A stretch of 44,976 bases of DNA. It comes from CAZBBC01 sp964489835. Lineage in GTDB: Bacteria; Calditrichota; Calditrichia; JAJRVZ01. Position 1 is the stretch's first letter. Each line of letters starts with the position of its first letter. The DNA lies in NCBI GenBank assembly GCA_964489835.1, contig CAZBBC010000023.1:1-44976 (forward strand), read 5' to 3'. Under the pieces are notes generated by a model that was not told the DNA's origin, made no database searches, and was given only the letters and a program-made list of their open reading frames with translations. The translations under genes and the position numbers were made by a program. This document shows positions 26,297 through 35,571 of this stretch, in pieces.

Positions 26297-26797
26297 CTAT
26301 TCAAGTAATCCTTCAAGTAAATGGATTATTATTTGTTTATTTTCGATATTCACCCGTTTTACTACTTCTTTAATAGCTGGTATCAAAAATTCCTTTCCGG
26401 TTTCCCCTTTCACAACATACACATCATTACTGCTGATTTGATAAACGTCGGCAAGAGTGCCAATAAATTCCCCATCTTCCGTTATCACTCTGCAGCCAAT
26501 TAGGTCATGGATGAAAAATTCACCGGGAAAAGGTTGGATAAGATCCTTCGCCTCGATTAAAACCTCAGCGTTACGAAGTAGTTCCGCATCATCAGGCGAA
26601 TTGACCCCAAAAAACTTAATAAAAATAAACCTATCCGTTATTCTGACTTTCTCAATCGAATAGGAGCGTTTTATATCATTTATCTGTATAAAAACTTTTT
26701 TTAATTGCTTAAACCGGTCAGGATACGGCGAAACCGGATCTATCTTAACTTCTCCCTTAATACCTTGCGGTTTTAAGATATATCCGATAATATACAT
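26297..26797 (-). CDS. rimM: Ribosome maturation factor RimM
   Basis: 166 residues. RimM binds ribosomal protein S19 and assists 30S head assembly. The N-terminal barrel has GYILKPQGIKGEVK and the C-terminal PRC-barrel has EFFIHDLIGC and FLIPAIKEVV. Ten bases after khpA and eight before trmD. Confidence 0.95.
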   Translation of the reverse strand: MYIIGYILKPQGIKGEVKIDPVSPYPDRFKQLKKVFIQINDIKRSYSIEKVRITDRFIFIKFFGVNSPDDAELLRNAEVLIEAKDLIQPFPGEFFIHDLIGCRVITEDGEFIGTLADVYQISSNDVYVVKGETGKEFLIPAIKEVVKRVNIENKQIIIHLLEGLLE

Positions 26798-26807
26798 TCA
26801 TCAAAGA

Positions 26808-27038
26808 TTATTCTAAGATCTCTAATACTGCTCTTTTTCCAGCTTTCGCTGAGGCAGCGCCCAACAGAGTTCTGATCGATTTTGCTGTCTGACCGTGCTT
26901 TCCGATTACCTTTCCCAGATCACCATCTCCAACACGCAATTCATAAACGGTTACGCGTTCTCCATCAACCTCTGTTACTTGAACTTCGTCCGGTTTATCA
27001 ACGAGGTGTTTAGCGATGTACTCAACAAATTCTTTCAT
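26808..27038 (-). CDS. khpA: KH-domain RNA-binding protein KhpA
   Basis: 76 residues, a single KH domain with the GxxG loop in GKVIGKHGQTA. KhpA (YlqC) is a small RNA-binding protein often encoded between rpsP and rimM, as here. GGAGG precedes the ATG on the minus strand. Confidence 0.93.
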   Translation of the reverse strand: MKEFVEYIAKHLVDKPDEVQVTEVDGERVTVYELRVGDGDLGKVIGKHGQTAKSIRTLLGAASAKAGKRAVLEILE

Positions 27039-27089
27039 CTCAATTCCTCCTACAGTGTAGACCTACAATGAACGGTAACTTCCATTAGA

Positions 27090-27929
27090 TTATTTTTCAT
27101 CCTTTGATTCTGCCTCAGCCTCATCCACAATAGTCTCAGTGGTTGCATCACCAGATTCATTCTTTGATTCGGTGCTCTTTTTTTTGCCCGCTTTTGGCTT
27201 ATCATCCGATTCTATTTTTTCCTCTGCAGATTCTTGCTCAGTATTATCCGCCTCTATAATTACTTCTTCTTTTTTACCGATGGCTTCAGATTCACCCTCT
27301 TCTACATCCATTGCTGCTTTTTCTGGTATTTCTGTACTTTGGTCTTCTGTTTTATCATCCGCTGTATCTTTAACTTCTTCTGTCACATCAACGGATTTAC
27401 TTTCGCCTGTTACTTCAGATTCTTCGGGTGTAGGTGTAATTGTATCCTGTTCTTCTGTAGCTGCGACAGTCTTATCTACATCTACCTGAGCTTCTTCAGG
27501 TTTCGCAGGCGCTACGACAGCGGGACTCTCTTCTTTTTCTGCTTGTTTCTTTTCTGCTTTCTCCTTGGCCTTCTTTACCTTATTTACTTCCTTGTTCTTT
27601 TGGCGTTCGATCTGAAGCAATTCCCACTTCTTTATTTCTTCATCGATCTTTTCCTGATCAATACCTTTTTTCAATAGTTCACGACGAAACCAAATTCCTT
27701 GCCGTCTAAGTAATCTTTTTACGGTGGTCGATGGTTGTGCCCCATTATCCAGCCAGTAGTGAACACGTTCTTCTTTGATATCCAGCTGATAGGGTTTTTG
27801 TAGCGGATCATAATTCCCAACAATTTCGATGAATCGCCCATCTCTCGGTGAACGTTGGTCCGCGGCAACAATACGATAATATGGTCTTTTTTTACGACCC
27901 ATCCGGCGCAATCTCAATCTTACTGACAA
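27090..27929 (-). CDS. rpsP: 30S ribosomal protein S16 with long acidic C-terminal extension
   Basis: 279 residues against the usual 80-90. Residues 1 to about 85 are ordinary S16 (VRLRLRRMGRKKRPYYR, DGRFIEIVGNYDP, YWLDNGAQPS). From about 95 the chain is a Lys/Glu/Ala coiled or disordered stretch, then about 160 residues rich in Glu, Asp, Thr, Ser and Lys with no globular sequence. Extended S16 proteins are known in Bacteroidetes-type bacteria, but this tail is long. It is in the normal operon position after ffh. Reading frames on the opposite strand across the tail are by-products of its biased composition. Confidence 0.95.
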   Translation of the reverse strand: MSVRLRLRRMGRKKRPYYRIVAADQRSPRDGRFIEIVGNYDPLQKPYQLDIKEERVHYWLDNGAQPSTTVKRLLRRQGIWFRRELLKKGIDQEKIDEEIKKWELLQIERQKNKEVNKVKKAKEKAEKKQAEKEESPAVVAPAKPEEAQVDVDKTVAATEEQDTITPTPEESEVTGESKSVDVTEEVKDTADDKTEDQSTEIPEKAAMDVEEGESEAIGKKEEVIIEADNTEQESAEEKIESDDKPKAGKKKSTESKNESGDATTETIVDEAEAESKDEK

Positions 27930-27957
27930 ATCTGTCTCCTTCTTTAGATTTATTTTT

Positions 27958-29283
27958 TCAACTCATGTTAAATGGAATCTTGCCCATACCTTTGAAGGGC
28001 ATTCGCTTTATGTTTTTCAGCATTTTTTTCATTTGTCCAAACTGGTTGAGCAGCCGATTAACATCCTGAACCTTTGTACCACTGCCATGGGCAATTCTTC
28101 GCCTTCTGCTTCCGTTCAAAATTTTCGGATATCTTCGTTCACTAATCGTCATGGAGTTAATAATCGCCTCGATATAAACCAGAGAGCGATCATCAACTTT
28201 CACACCACCCAGTTGTGAACCAACACCGGGTATCATACCTAATAGCTGATCCAATGGCCCCATTTTTTTTATTTGTTGTAACTGCTCGAAGAAATCTTCA
28301 AGATTAAAATCCTGTTTACGTAATTTCTTTTCCAGTCTGGCAGTTTTTTCTTCATCAATTGTTTCCTGGGCTTTTTCCACCAACGATACCACATCGCCCA
28401 TTCCCAGTATACGCGAAGCCATTCTATCCGGAAAAAACTGTTCTACGGCTTCATATTTTTCTCCGATGCTGATAAATTTGATCGGCTTTTGTGTTACGGC
28501 TCGGATAGATAATGCCGCACCGCCACGAGAATCACCATCGAGTTTTGTTAATACAATTCCATCGAATTCAAGCCGAGAACAAAATTCTTTAGCTGTATTT
28601 ACCGCATCCTGGCCTGTCATTCCATCAGCAACGAAAAGAATTTCATGAGGTTTTACATTTTCTTTTATCTCTTCCAGCTCTCTCATCATCTCATCATCAA
28701 TGTGCAGACGGCCGGCTGTATCCAGAATCAGCAGATCACAATTTTGCTTGCGCGCCTCTCCAATAGCATTCGTACAAATTTTTATAGGCTGCCGGGAATC
28801 TTCTGAATACACTGGAATATCCAGATTCTTTCCGACAACCTTCAATTGCTCGATTGCCGCAGGACGGTAGACGTCTGCCGCTGCGAGCATTGGGTATCTT
28901 CCTTTTTTACGAAAAAAATAAGCCAGTTTCCCCGCAAATGTTGTTTTACCCGATCCTTGTAAACCAGATAACATAATAACCGTCGGGGGGATACCAGCTG
29001 TTTTAATTTGTGTAGTTGTCTCTCCCAGTAAATTTACAAGTTCAGAGTGGACAATCTTTACGATCATCTGACCAGGAGTAACACTGCGCAATACATCCTG
29101 ACCAATGGCTTTATCCTGAATAGATGCAACAAAATCCTTCACTACCTTGTAATTGACATCTGCCTCAAGCAAGGCCCGACGAATTTCCTTCATCGAATCA
29201 GCAATATTTTTTTCAGTCAGTTTACCGTAACCGCGTAATGTCTGAAAAACCGCTTCCAGCTTTTGTGATAAGTCTTCTAGCAT
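27958..29283 (-). CDS. ffh: Signal recognition particle protein Ffh
   Basis: About 441 residues. Ffh binds 4.5S RNA and signal sequences and targets proteins to FtsY at the membrane. N domain, then the GTPase G domain with GLQGSGKTTFAGK (G1), DTAGRLH (G3), TKLDGDSRGG (G4), and the methionine-rich M domain at the C-terminus (QFGQMKKMLKNIKRM). I prefer the start MLEDLSQKL at 29283 because it matches the family N-terminus and has GGGA upstream; an in-frame ATG at 29319 adds 12 residues without a ribosome site. First gene of the translation operon. Confidence 0.96.
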   Translation of the reverse strand: MLEDLSQKLEAVFQTLRGYGKLTEKNIADSMKEIRRALLEADVNYKVVKDFVASIQDKAIGQDVLRSVTPGQMIVKIVHSELVNLLGETTTQIKTAGIPPTVIMLSGLQGSGKTTFAGKLAYFFRKKGRYPMLAAADVYRPAAIEQLKVVGKNLDIPVYSEDSRQPIKICTNAIGEARKQNCDLLILDTAGRLHIDDEMMRELEEIKENVKPHEILFVADGMTGQDAVNTAKEFCSRLEFDGIVLTKLDGDSRGGAALSIRAVTQKPIKFISIGEKYEAVEQFFPDRMASRILGMGDVVSLVEKAQETIDEEKTARLEKKLRKQDFNLEDFFEQLQQIKKMGPLDQLLGMIPGVGSQLGGVKVDDRSLVYIEAIINSMTISERRYPKILNGSRRRRIAHGSGTKVQDVNRLLNQFGQMKKMLKNIKRMPFKGMGKIPFNMS

Positions 29284-29465
29284 GAATCCCGTAGTATTTT
29301 CACTTTTATCAATAGCCATGGAATTTAAATAAATATAAATACCTTAGCAATAATTTTTTGGTTTTTTGCTGGTAATTCCACATTATAGAGGAAGAACCAG
29401 AAATGCAGGATAGGAATACTATGTTGATTACGAGGAAAAATCACCCTTTTATAAAGAGAACAGGT

Positions 29466-30794
29466 TCAAACTTTTAAAAGTTTTACAGCAAATGAGCCTT
29501 CCATTCCATGCTGATGGGGAAAAGTCCTGATGTATTTTGATTCTATCATAAATGTTTCAAGGAATTTCGGGGGAGCTACGATCTCAAACCTTCCATTTTG
29601 TGTGCTTAGAAATTCTTTTATAACTTCCTCGTTTTCAGCTGGATCTATTGTGCAGGTTGAATATATTAAGTTCCCTCCTTGTTTAAGAAGGTTGCTGATG
29701 TTATTAAGAATGTTCAATTGTAATTGTTGGAATCTAAAAATCTCTTCAAACGTACGACGCCATTTAATATCAGGATGTTTCTGTATGGTTCCAAAACCCG
29801 AACAGGGCACGTCTGCAATAATTTGATTAAAAACAGGTTTGAATGCAGGTTTTGTTCCATCTCCCTGAACAAGCATTGAATCGCTAAATCCTAAACGTTG
29901 ACAATTTTCCCTTAACTTAATCAGACGTTTTCCGCTAATCTCCTGTCCGACAAGTACCGGTTGCGGATGGAATTTTTCGATCAATGCTGTATATTTCCCG
30001 CCGGGAGCTGCACAGGTATCCAGGACAAGATCCCCTGCTTTTATGGTCATTAATTGTATTGCCAGAAGGCCACTTTCATCCTGAACCGTGCAATATCCTT
30101 CCTGTAATAATTTTGACTTTTGCAGTTTTTGGACATCGTTAATTTTAAGCACATTATTAAAATATGCAGATCGGACAAAATTAATCTTTTTTTCAGATAA
30201 TTCGCTTTCAAAAGATTCGACACTCATTTTATGTGTATTCACACGTATATCAAAACTGGGTCGCTCATTAAATGCTTCACACATATCCCTTACAAAATCT
30301 TTCCCCCAGAATCCCAGCCATCTTTTAATGATCCATTCCGGAAAAGAATATTTGATCGCCAGCTGCGTATCTATATACTTGAATTTCTTTACAGGATCCA
30401 GACTCTTACCTTCTCTGAGATATGTTCGCAGAATTCCATTTATAATACTGCCATTTGAGGAGGGTAGGTTTTTTTTAGCAAGATTTACATATTCATTGAC
30501 GGTAGCATGAGGGGGAATGAAATCCAGGAAGTCTATTTCATACAATGCCAGACATAACAGAATCTTAAACTTTGTGGGTGACTTTTTATAGTTACCCTTA
30601 TAAAGGGACGCTGTTTTCCAGTCAAATAGTGTTCGGTGCCGTACCACCCCGGAAACCAGATTATAAACGAACTTGCGTTCTTTACTGGAAATTGACACAA
30701 TATTCAATTGATTATTGATGAGAGTGTCAAGATGTCGTCTGTTTTCTTCAAATTTTAACAGTATCTTAAATGCAATTTCTCTGGCATTCATCAA
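29466..30794 (-). CDS. rsmB: 16S rRNA (cytosine-967-C5) methyltransferase
   Basis: 442 residues. The N-terminal third is a NusB-like RNA-binding domain (MNAREIAFKILLKFEE...SKERKFVYNLVSGVV) and the rest is the SAM methyltransferase with DTCAAPGGK, ADVPCSGFG (first cysteine) and STCTIDPAENE (second cysteine). It methylates C967 of 16S rRNA. It follows the DUF5683-like pair by seven bases, so it is the last gene of the envelope cassette transcript rather than part of the ffh operon. Confidence 0.94.
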   Translation of the reverse strand: MMNAREIAFKILLKFEENRRHLDTLINNQLNIVSISSKERKFVYNLVSGVVRHRTLFDWKTASLYKGNYKKSPTKFKILLCLALYEIDFLDFIPPHATVNEYVNLAKKNLPSSNGSIINGILRTYLREGKSLDPVKKFKYIDTQLAIKYSFPEWIIKRWLGFWGKDFVRDMCEAFNERPSFDIRVNTHKMSVESFESELSEKKINFVRSAYFNNVLKINDVQKLQKSKLLQEGYCTVQDESGLLAIQLMTIKAGDLVLDTCAAPGGKYTALIEKFHPQPVLVGQEISGKRLIKLRENCQRLGFSDSMLVQGDGTKPAFKPVFNQIIADVPCSGFGTIQKHPDIKWRRTFEEIFRFQQLQLNILNNISNLLKQGGNLIYSTCTIDPAENEEVIKEFLSTQNGRFEIVAPPKFLETFMIESKYIRTFPHQHGMEGSFAVKLLKV

Positions 30795-30801
30795 AATTTT
30801 G

Positions 30802-31548
30802 TTAGAAATATTTTTGGAGAGAAAGTGAGACCTGACCGATTCTGGGATTATAGTCGAAATTAAATTTCAGGGAGAGTTCTTCTATTCTTCGATTATAGGC
30901 ATTTGCTAATCTCAAGGCATTTACAGCGGAGACCAGGTGGTTCAAGGCAATGGCAGCAAAAAAATATAATCTATTCTGCTCTATTTCGCGGGTTTCAATC
31001 CGCCACGAATCATAGAGCAGGCGATTATCCTTCCGGTCCCATATCCAGGCATAAAACGGGATCTCTTCATAGATAACACTGACATCACGTTCCCTTCTTC
31101 TCTGATCATTAAACTCATAGATCGTATTATACTTGCCGATATCAATCCAATATTGATCATTTTTGCCTTTGCGGTTTACCTGGGAGTGCTGGACTGCATA
31201 GTTTTTATAATCGCTTTCCCGCAGATCAACATTGATGATATTCGCTACAACCAGAGACCAGCCAATTATTTCAAAACCCAAAAAGATCTTACTCTGCAGG
31301 TCTTCCCCGGCATATGCTTCCCCGGTACCGGGCAAAATAAGGCTGTAGAAGAAGGCCTTTGATGGTGATTTTTTTTCAAAGGTGGGTTGCATTTTATCTG
31401 AAGAAATAAACATTTCTTCTTCAGACCAGGCATGATTCAACCGATAGCAGGTGCCCTCTGTAAATGGGATATTTATACTTTCCGACTGCGCCAACAGTGT
31501 CGAATGACAGGTCAGGATTGTCAGTAGTGTTAAAACAATTCTTCGCAT
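30802..31548 (-). CDS. DUF5683-like envelope protein A
   Basis: 248 residues. Signal peptide (RRIVLTLLTILTCHSTLLAQ), then a hydrophobic segment with SLILPGTGEAYAG and a membrane-like stretch (FLGFEIIGWSLVVANI), a charged Tyr/Asp-rich middle, and a C-terminal AALNHLVSAVNALR helix. The PGxGxxYAG and NHxxSAxxA signatures recur in the next gene upstream, so these are tandem paralogs. I start at 31548, where TAATATG couples it to the upstream stop; the longer 31593 start would overlap it. Function unknown; inner- or outer-membrane association likely. Confidence 0.75.
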   Translation of the reverse strand: MRRIVLTLLTILTCHSTLLAQSESINIPFTEGTCYRLNHAWSEEEMFISSDKMQPTFEKKSPSKAFFYSLILPGTGEAYAGEDLQSKIFLGFEIIGWSLVVANIINVDLRESDYKNYAVQHSQVNRKGKNDQYWIDIGKYNTIYEFNDQRRRERDVSVIYEEIPFYAWIWDRKDNRLLYDSWRIETREIEQNRLYFFAAIALNHLVSAVNALRLANAYNRRIEELSLKFNFDYNPRIGQVSLSLQKYF

Positions 31549-31549
31549 A

Positions 31550-32410
31550 TTACCAGGATACATTGATCCCAAGCATTTGAACATTTTCATCAAAATATCT
31601 CTTATTATAAGCTCTAATTTTCATTTGTATTTGGCGATTATGGTTACGTGTCGTCCAGGCAGCATCCAGGGCACTGAGTACGTGATTAACCAGGATAGCA
31701 TTGGTTGCCGTAGAGGCGTTATCAAAAAATCCATTCATATCATTACGGAGGTCCCGGTAAGTAAACATTTGCGGAGTCATTCTATTCGTATTCCCATAAT
31801 ATACGATATCAAAATCAGCATCTTCCCAGCCATTCCCGAATTGGGTCAAATATTTATAAATCATTTCATAATACTGCTGGGTCTTCGTTTCAGGAAGTTT
31901 ATGCGTATGCCCGAGCGCTTCTTCCAGAAATCTCAATTCATTCACCATATCAGGATTATAATCAATTAAAAGACGCTCATTATCAACATCATAAATATCA
32001 TTAATTTTTCCTTCCGCAACCCCCTTATCATACAGTTTTGACCAGTACTTTTTCTCGCTCCAATGCGTATCTGCATACGATATTACTTCCTCTTCCTTTT
32101 TATTACCCTTGGAAGTATAAGCAAAATATGCCGTCCATCCGGCGACCTCGAGACCGGCAAACAAAACAGTCTTCCATACCGATCCGGCATAATACTGACC
32201 GCTCCCCGGTATCACCGCTGAATAAAGAGCTGCCCTGAGGACGGATTTTTCTTCCTGCTCGCGTGTTATTAGTGAATCCGTTGCCTGATAAGATGCCTCG
32301 ACCAGAAAAAATTTATTCCCGTTTGTTTCCAGTAGCGCTTCCCGGGGGACTTCTCCTGCCAGCAGAAATTTAAAGCAAATAAAACTAAAAATTATCCACC
32401 AGAATCTCAT
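31550..32410 (-). CDS. DUF5683-like envelope protein B
   Basis: 286 residues. Signal peptide (IIFSFICFKFLLAG), then ALYSAVIPGSGQYYAGS followed by a hydrophobic segment (VLFAGLEVAGWTAYFAYT), a Tyr/Asp/Glu-rich middle with a predicted helical MIYKYLTQFGNGW region, and a C-terminal LVNHVLSALDAAW helix. Same layout and signatures as its downstream neighbour. Sits 24 bases after the big protease/barrel gene and one base before gene A. No known function; the family assignment is by motif only. Confidence 0.75.
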   Translation of the reverse strand: MRFWWIIFSFICFKFLLAGEVPREALLETNGNKFFLVEASYQATDSLITREQEEKSVLRAALYSAVIPGSGQYYAGSVWKTVLFAGLEVAGWTAYFAYTSKGNKKEEEVISYADTHWSEKKYWSKLYDKGVAEGKINDIYDVDNERLLIDYNPDMVNELRFLEEALGHTHKLPETKTQQYYEMIYKYLTQFGNGWEDADFDIVYYGNTNRMTPQMFTYRDLRNDMNGFFDNASTATNAILVNHVLSALDAAWTTRNHNRQIQMKIRAYNKRYFDENVQMLGINVSW

Positions 32411-32434
32411 ACTATTATGCTCACTTTCGTATTG

Positions 32435-35400
32435 TTAATGACGACGGGAACGGGCGAAACTTCCGCCAAAACGCTCCCGAATATCAAATTCAAAGAGTAT
32501 TCCAAAATAGTAACGCCAGTTCTTTTTATAGGTGACATTAAAATTTGATATCTCATCCATAGGATATACAGCCTCCCAGAATATTTTTGTCGGGAAAAGA
32601 TAATTAGAGAATGCGTCCAGGCGTAACTGAATACCAATATCATCTTGAAACTCCGATAAGCTGGTTTTATTCCCTACCCAGGCATGCCCGTAATCGTAGA
32701 ATACGCCCAGATACAACTTGTCAAAGTAAAGGTTGAACAATTGCCAGTCAATATGATCAATCAACGGCAGACGATAGGTAATGGTTGAAATAAATTTATG
32801 CGTTCCACCTATACTGAAATATGAATAGCCTCTCATCCCGATTAAACCACCGGCCCAAAGATAGAAGAAATCATCTACCGTCCGGTCAATATATCCGGCC
32901 TGTAAACGTATTGAGAAAGCATGATTATTTAAAAAGGGATTGGAAAAATACTCTTCCCAGTCCAGTTCAAACCGATTAAATTTGTATTTTTTATACACTT
33001 CCAGAGCGATATTTTTCCCGGTATCAAAATCGACTAAAAAATTATTACTCTCATGGGTGTATTTAAATTGAACAAAACGTCCCCCACTGGGATTAATGCC
33101 TGCATATTGGTCTTGTTTTATGTGATCAGCCTGCATTCGAATTTCGAATGCCCGACCATCTAAATAACGATAACGAAAATTGAGAATATCTTTTGCGAAA
33201 GGGTCCCACCACTCCAGTTTTGCATGATATAAACTAATTCTATAGGTTAGCTGCCATTGTATATTCTCAGGAAGATAGAACCTGATACCGGCCTGAATTT
33301 CCGTCAGATCAAAATTTATATCCTGATCAATAATTTCTATATCCCTGCCTGTACGGATACCCAGCGTATCGGTAATATTCTGACTCAAATTATATGCTTC
33401 GATAAATATCGTTGGAAAGAATTCACGATACTCGAAAATACCATATAGATCATAGTCCAGATCAGTATTGACATCAGCACCGGTAATTAAGATCATTTTA
33501 TCAAGTACATCGCTGGAGAATAGATAAAATCCAGGTTTTATTGTTCCATAATCGATTAACAATCTTGGTAAAATATGAAGACCGGTGAACTGCTGGGTGT
33601 AGGGTTTAATTTGTAGGTCCGGTAAATAGGAATCATTAAAATTTTTATCAGGAATGGTTGAAAGATAATCATTTTCATACTGGGCAAATTCCGGATTGAC
33701 ATCTGAATGATTGGGGATGGTATAAATATGAAATCCAAGACTGTCATAACAGGAATAAACCAGTTCATTGTTGTTGTTAATATCAGGCATAAAGGCGCCG
33801 CCGGTAACATTAGTTATCAGCATTTCATCGCCACTATCGAGGTCATGTTTTATCAGATTATAAATTCCGGTTTTGGCGGAAGAATAATATAAAATATTCT
33901 TTTGCCGGTGGAAAACAGGATAGCGAAGTTCCTCTTTCCCCTGTATGATTATTTCAAAAGTCTTTGTCGCCAGATCATACATCGCGATATTCCGTCCATA
34001 GTCCGTTGCCGTATCCATAACGAGTTTCTGGTCATCAGGAGACCACCGGGGATGATAGATCTGCTGCCCGTCTAAGAGAGTTAGCCATTGTTTTAGACTT
34101 CCCCCCATTACACGGATCTTTCTGCAATTTTGAATTCCCTCCTGGGAATAGAGCAATGTGCCCACTTCCGGATCAATGAAATAATCCTGCCACTGGTCAG
34201 AGTATATATCTTTTATATGATAGGTGAATAATTGATTAAGACCATTAGTTTCAGTTACAAAAGCAATTTTTTTCCCATCGTGGCTCCAATCCGGATTTTT
34301 CGCACGCATCATATGTGTCAATCGTATCGTTCTGATATTGTCGCTGTCATAGATATAGAGATCCCGATATTGAGAACCTGTCCAGGATTCTGACGCATGA
34401 GCGGCAAAAACCAAATATTTTCCATCCGGTGACCAGGAGAATGATGAACTAATATTAGAGACTGATACCGCTTCTTTTATGCGACTGTAAACGTTATATA
34501 TGATTAGCTGATTTTGCCCAAAAGAATGACTACCCTTATTCGATAGATAGGCAATTTTATCTCCCTTTGGTGACCAGCGGGGATAAAGGTTGGCAAATCC
34601 TTCGATCTCAATAGGAGTTCCTTGCACCTCATTTGCAATGATCGTTTTCAGTTTTCGCTGATATATATCCTCCAGAAATCCCTTCCAATCCTGGTACAGT
34701 GTATCGGGAATAATTCCGGTTGCGTTTTGAAGTGCTTTATCAAATGTCAGGACATTCATTTTCCCGCTTTCCTCGGTGATTTTTTCTAACACCTCATCAC
34801 CGAAGCGCTGACAAATATATTTTACAAAGGAAAATCCGAGGTTATATGCCGACTCATTACCATGACTATTTTTTCCAAAGACTCCCAATTCTTCATAGGT
34901 AAGCATTTGATTATAGATAATTCTATCTCTTACGATCATCTCACGTTGTGGATCACGATAGTCATAGCGGGCATCTTTTGCCTGGTATTGGGCCACTCCT
35001 TCGGCAAACCAAACAGGAATATTTATGGAAGAAATGGGATAGGATACGATTGTATTGGGAAATCCCCGAACTACATCCTTTCTTCGTTCAGATTCATAAT
35101 TAAAAAACTGAAGAAAACCATAAGGAACGGTTCTTGAAAATTTTATTGCTTTTTGTATAGAGATCATATGGGTAAATTCATGGGTAACAACATCCCTTAA
35201 CCAATCTTTAGTACCTCGCATCACGTAATCTAAATTCTGAGCCCAAATTTCCACTTTGTTATCAAAAAAATACGCACCCCCATTGGAGTAATCATCCGTA
35301 TCCTTGATAATAAAATGGATCTTTCCCGATGGTCTGTAATTATACAAATTTGTTATCGGATCATAGATATCTTCTGCAATTTTTCCTACTAGTTGAGCCG

Positions 35401-35557
35401 TTCGTTGTGTGCCCTTATGAAAGTGGATAAAAAGATGCTCAGTTTCAAAAGTATTCCATTCCAATTCGGGATGATTAAATTGAAAGGGATCCTGAGCCAG
35501 AACCAATGAAAATGTAAAGGAAAGAAGGATTAATACTTTTTTTAATAAGGCGTGCAT
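32435..35557 (-). CDS. Gluzincin peptidase / TolB-like beta-propeller / Omp85-like barrel fusion
   Basis: 1040 residues in three parts. After a signal peptide (LLKKVLILLSFTFSLVLAQ), a gluzincin-type peptidase region carries HEFTH (residues 126-130) and a downstream WFAEG (E186) as third zinc ligand, both intact. Residues about 320-620 hold at least five PD40/TolB propeller repeats (YPRWSPKGDKIAYLS, FSWSPDGKYLVFAA, NPDWSHDGKKIAFVT, HPRWSPDDQKLVMD). The last 400 are beta-rich and contain GGLIGMRGYSYF and LGVFYDYGHAW, reminiscent of Omp85/surface-antigen barrels. It should sit in the outer membrane. The ATG at 35557 gives a normal signal peptide; a TTG at 35575 overlapping the upstream stop is the alternative. 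Confidence 0.82.
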   Translation of the reverse strand: MHALLKKVLILLSFTFSLVLAQDPFQFNHPELEWNTFETEHLFIHFHKGTQRTAQLVGKIAEDIYDPITNLYNYRPSGKIHFIIKDTDDYSNGGAYFFDNKVEIWAQNLDYVMRGTKDWLRDVVTHEFTHMISIQKAIKFSRTVPYGFLQFFNYESERRKDVVRGFPNTIVSYPISSINIPVWFAEGVAQYQAKDARYDYRDPQREMIVRDRIIYNQMLTYEELGVFGKNSHGNESAYNLGFSFVKYICQRFGDEVLEKITEESGKMNVLTFDKALQNATGIIPDTLYQDWKGFLEDIYQRKLKTIIANEVQGTPIEIEGFANLYPRWSPKGDKIAYLSNKGSHSFGQNQLIIYNVYSRIKEAVSVSNISSSFSWSPDGKYLVFAAHASESWTGSQYRDLYIYDSDNIRTIRLTHMMRAKNPDWSHDGKKIAFVTETNGLNQLFTYHIKDIYSDQWQDYFIDPEVGTLLYSQEGIQNCRKIRVMGGSLKQWLTLLDGQQIYHPRWSPDDQKLVMDTATDYGRNIAMYDLATKTFEIIIQGKEELRYPVFHRQKNILYYSSAKTGIYNLIKHDLDSGDEMLITNVTGGAFMPDINNNNELVYSCYDSLGFHIYTIPNHSDVNPEFAQYENDYLSTIPDKNFNDSYLPDLQIKPYTQQFTGLHILPRLLIDYGTIKPGFYLFSSDVLDKMILITGADVNTDLDYDLYGIFEYREFFPTIFIEAYNLSQNITDTLGIRTGRDIEIIDQDINFDLTEIQAGIRFYLPENIQWQLTYRISLYHAKLEWWDPFAKDILNFRYRYLDGRAFEIRMQADHIKQDQYAGINPSGGRFVQFKYTHESNNFLVDFDTGKNIALEVYKKYKFNRFELDWEEYFSNPFLNNHAFSIRLQAGYIDRTVDDFFYLWAGGLIGMRGYSYFSIGGTHKFISTITYRLPLIDHIDWQLFNLYFDKLYLGVFYDYGHAWVGNKTSLSEFQDDIGIQLRLDAFSNYLFPTKIFWEAVYPMDEISNFNVTYKKNWRYYFGILFEFDIRERFGGSFARSRRH

Positions 35558-35571
35558 GGGCAATTTGTTAA

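Noticed and set aside
27139..27677. Plus-strand open frames over the S16 tail
   Set aside because: They are the complement of the Glu/Asp/Lys-rich tail and give Ser/Phe-rich products with no family.
31549..31593. Longer start of DUF5683-like protein A overlapping protein B
   Set aside because: The coupled TAATATG start at 31548 gives a clean signal peptide; the longer form does not.
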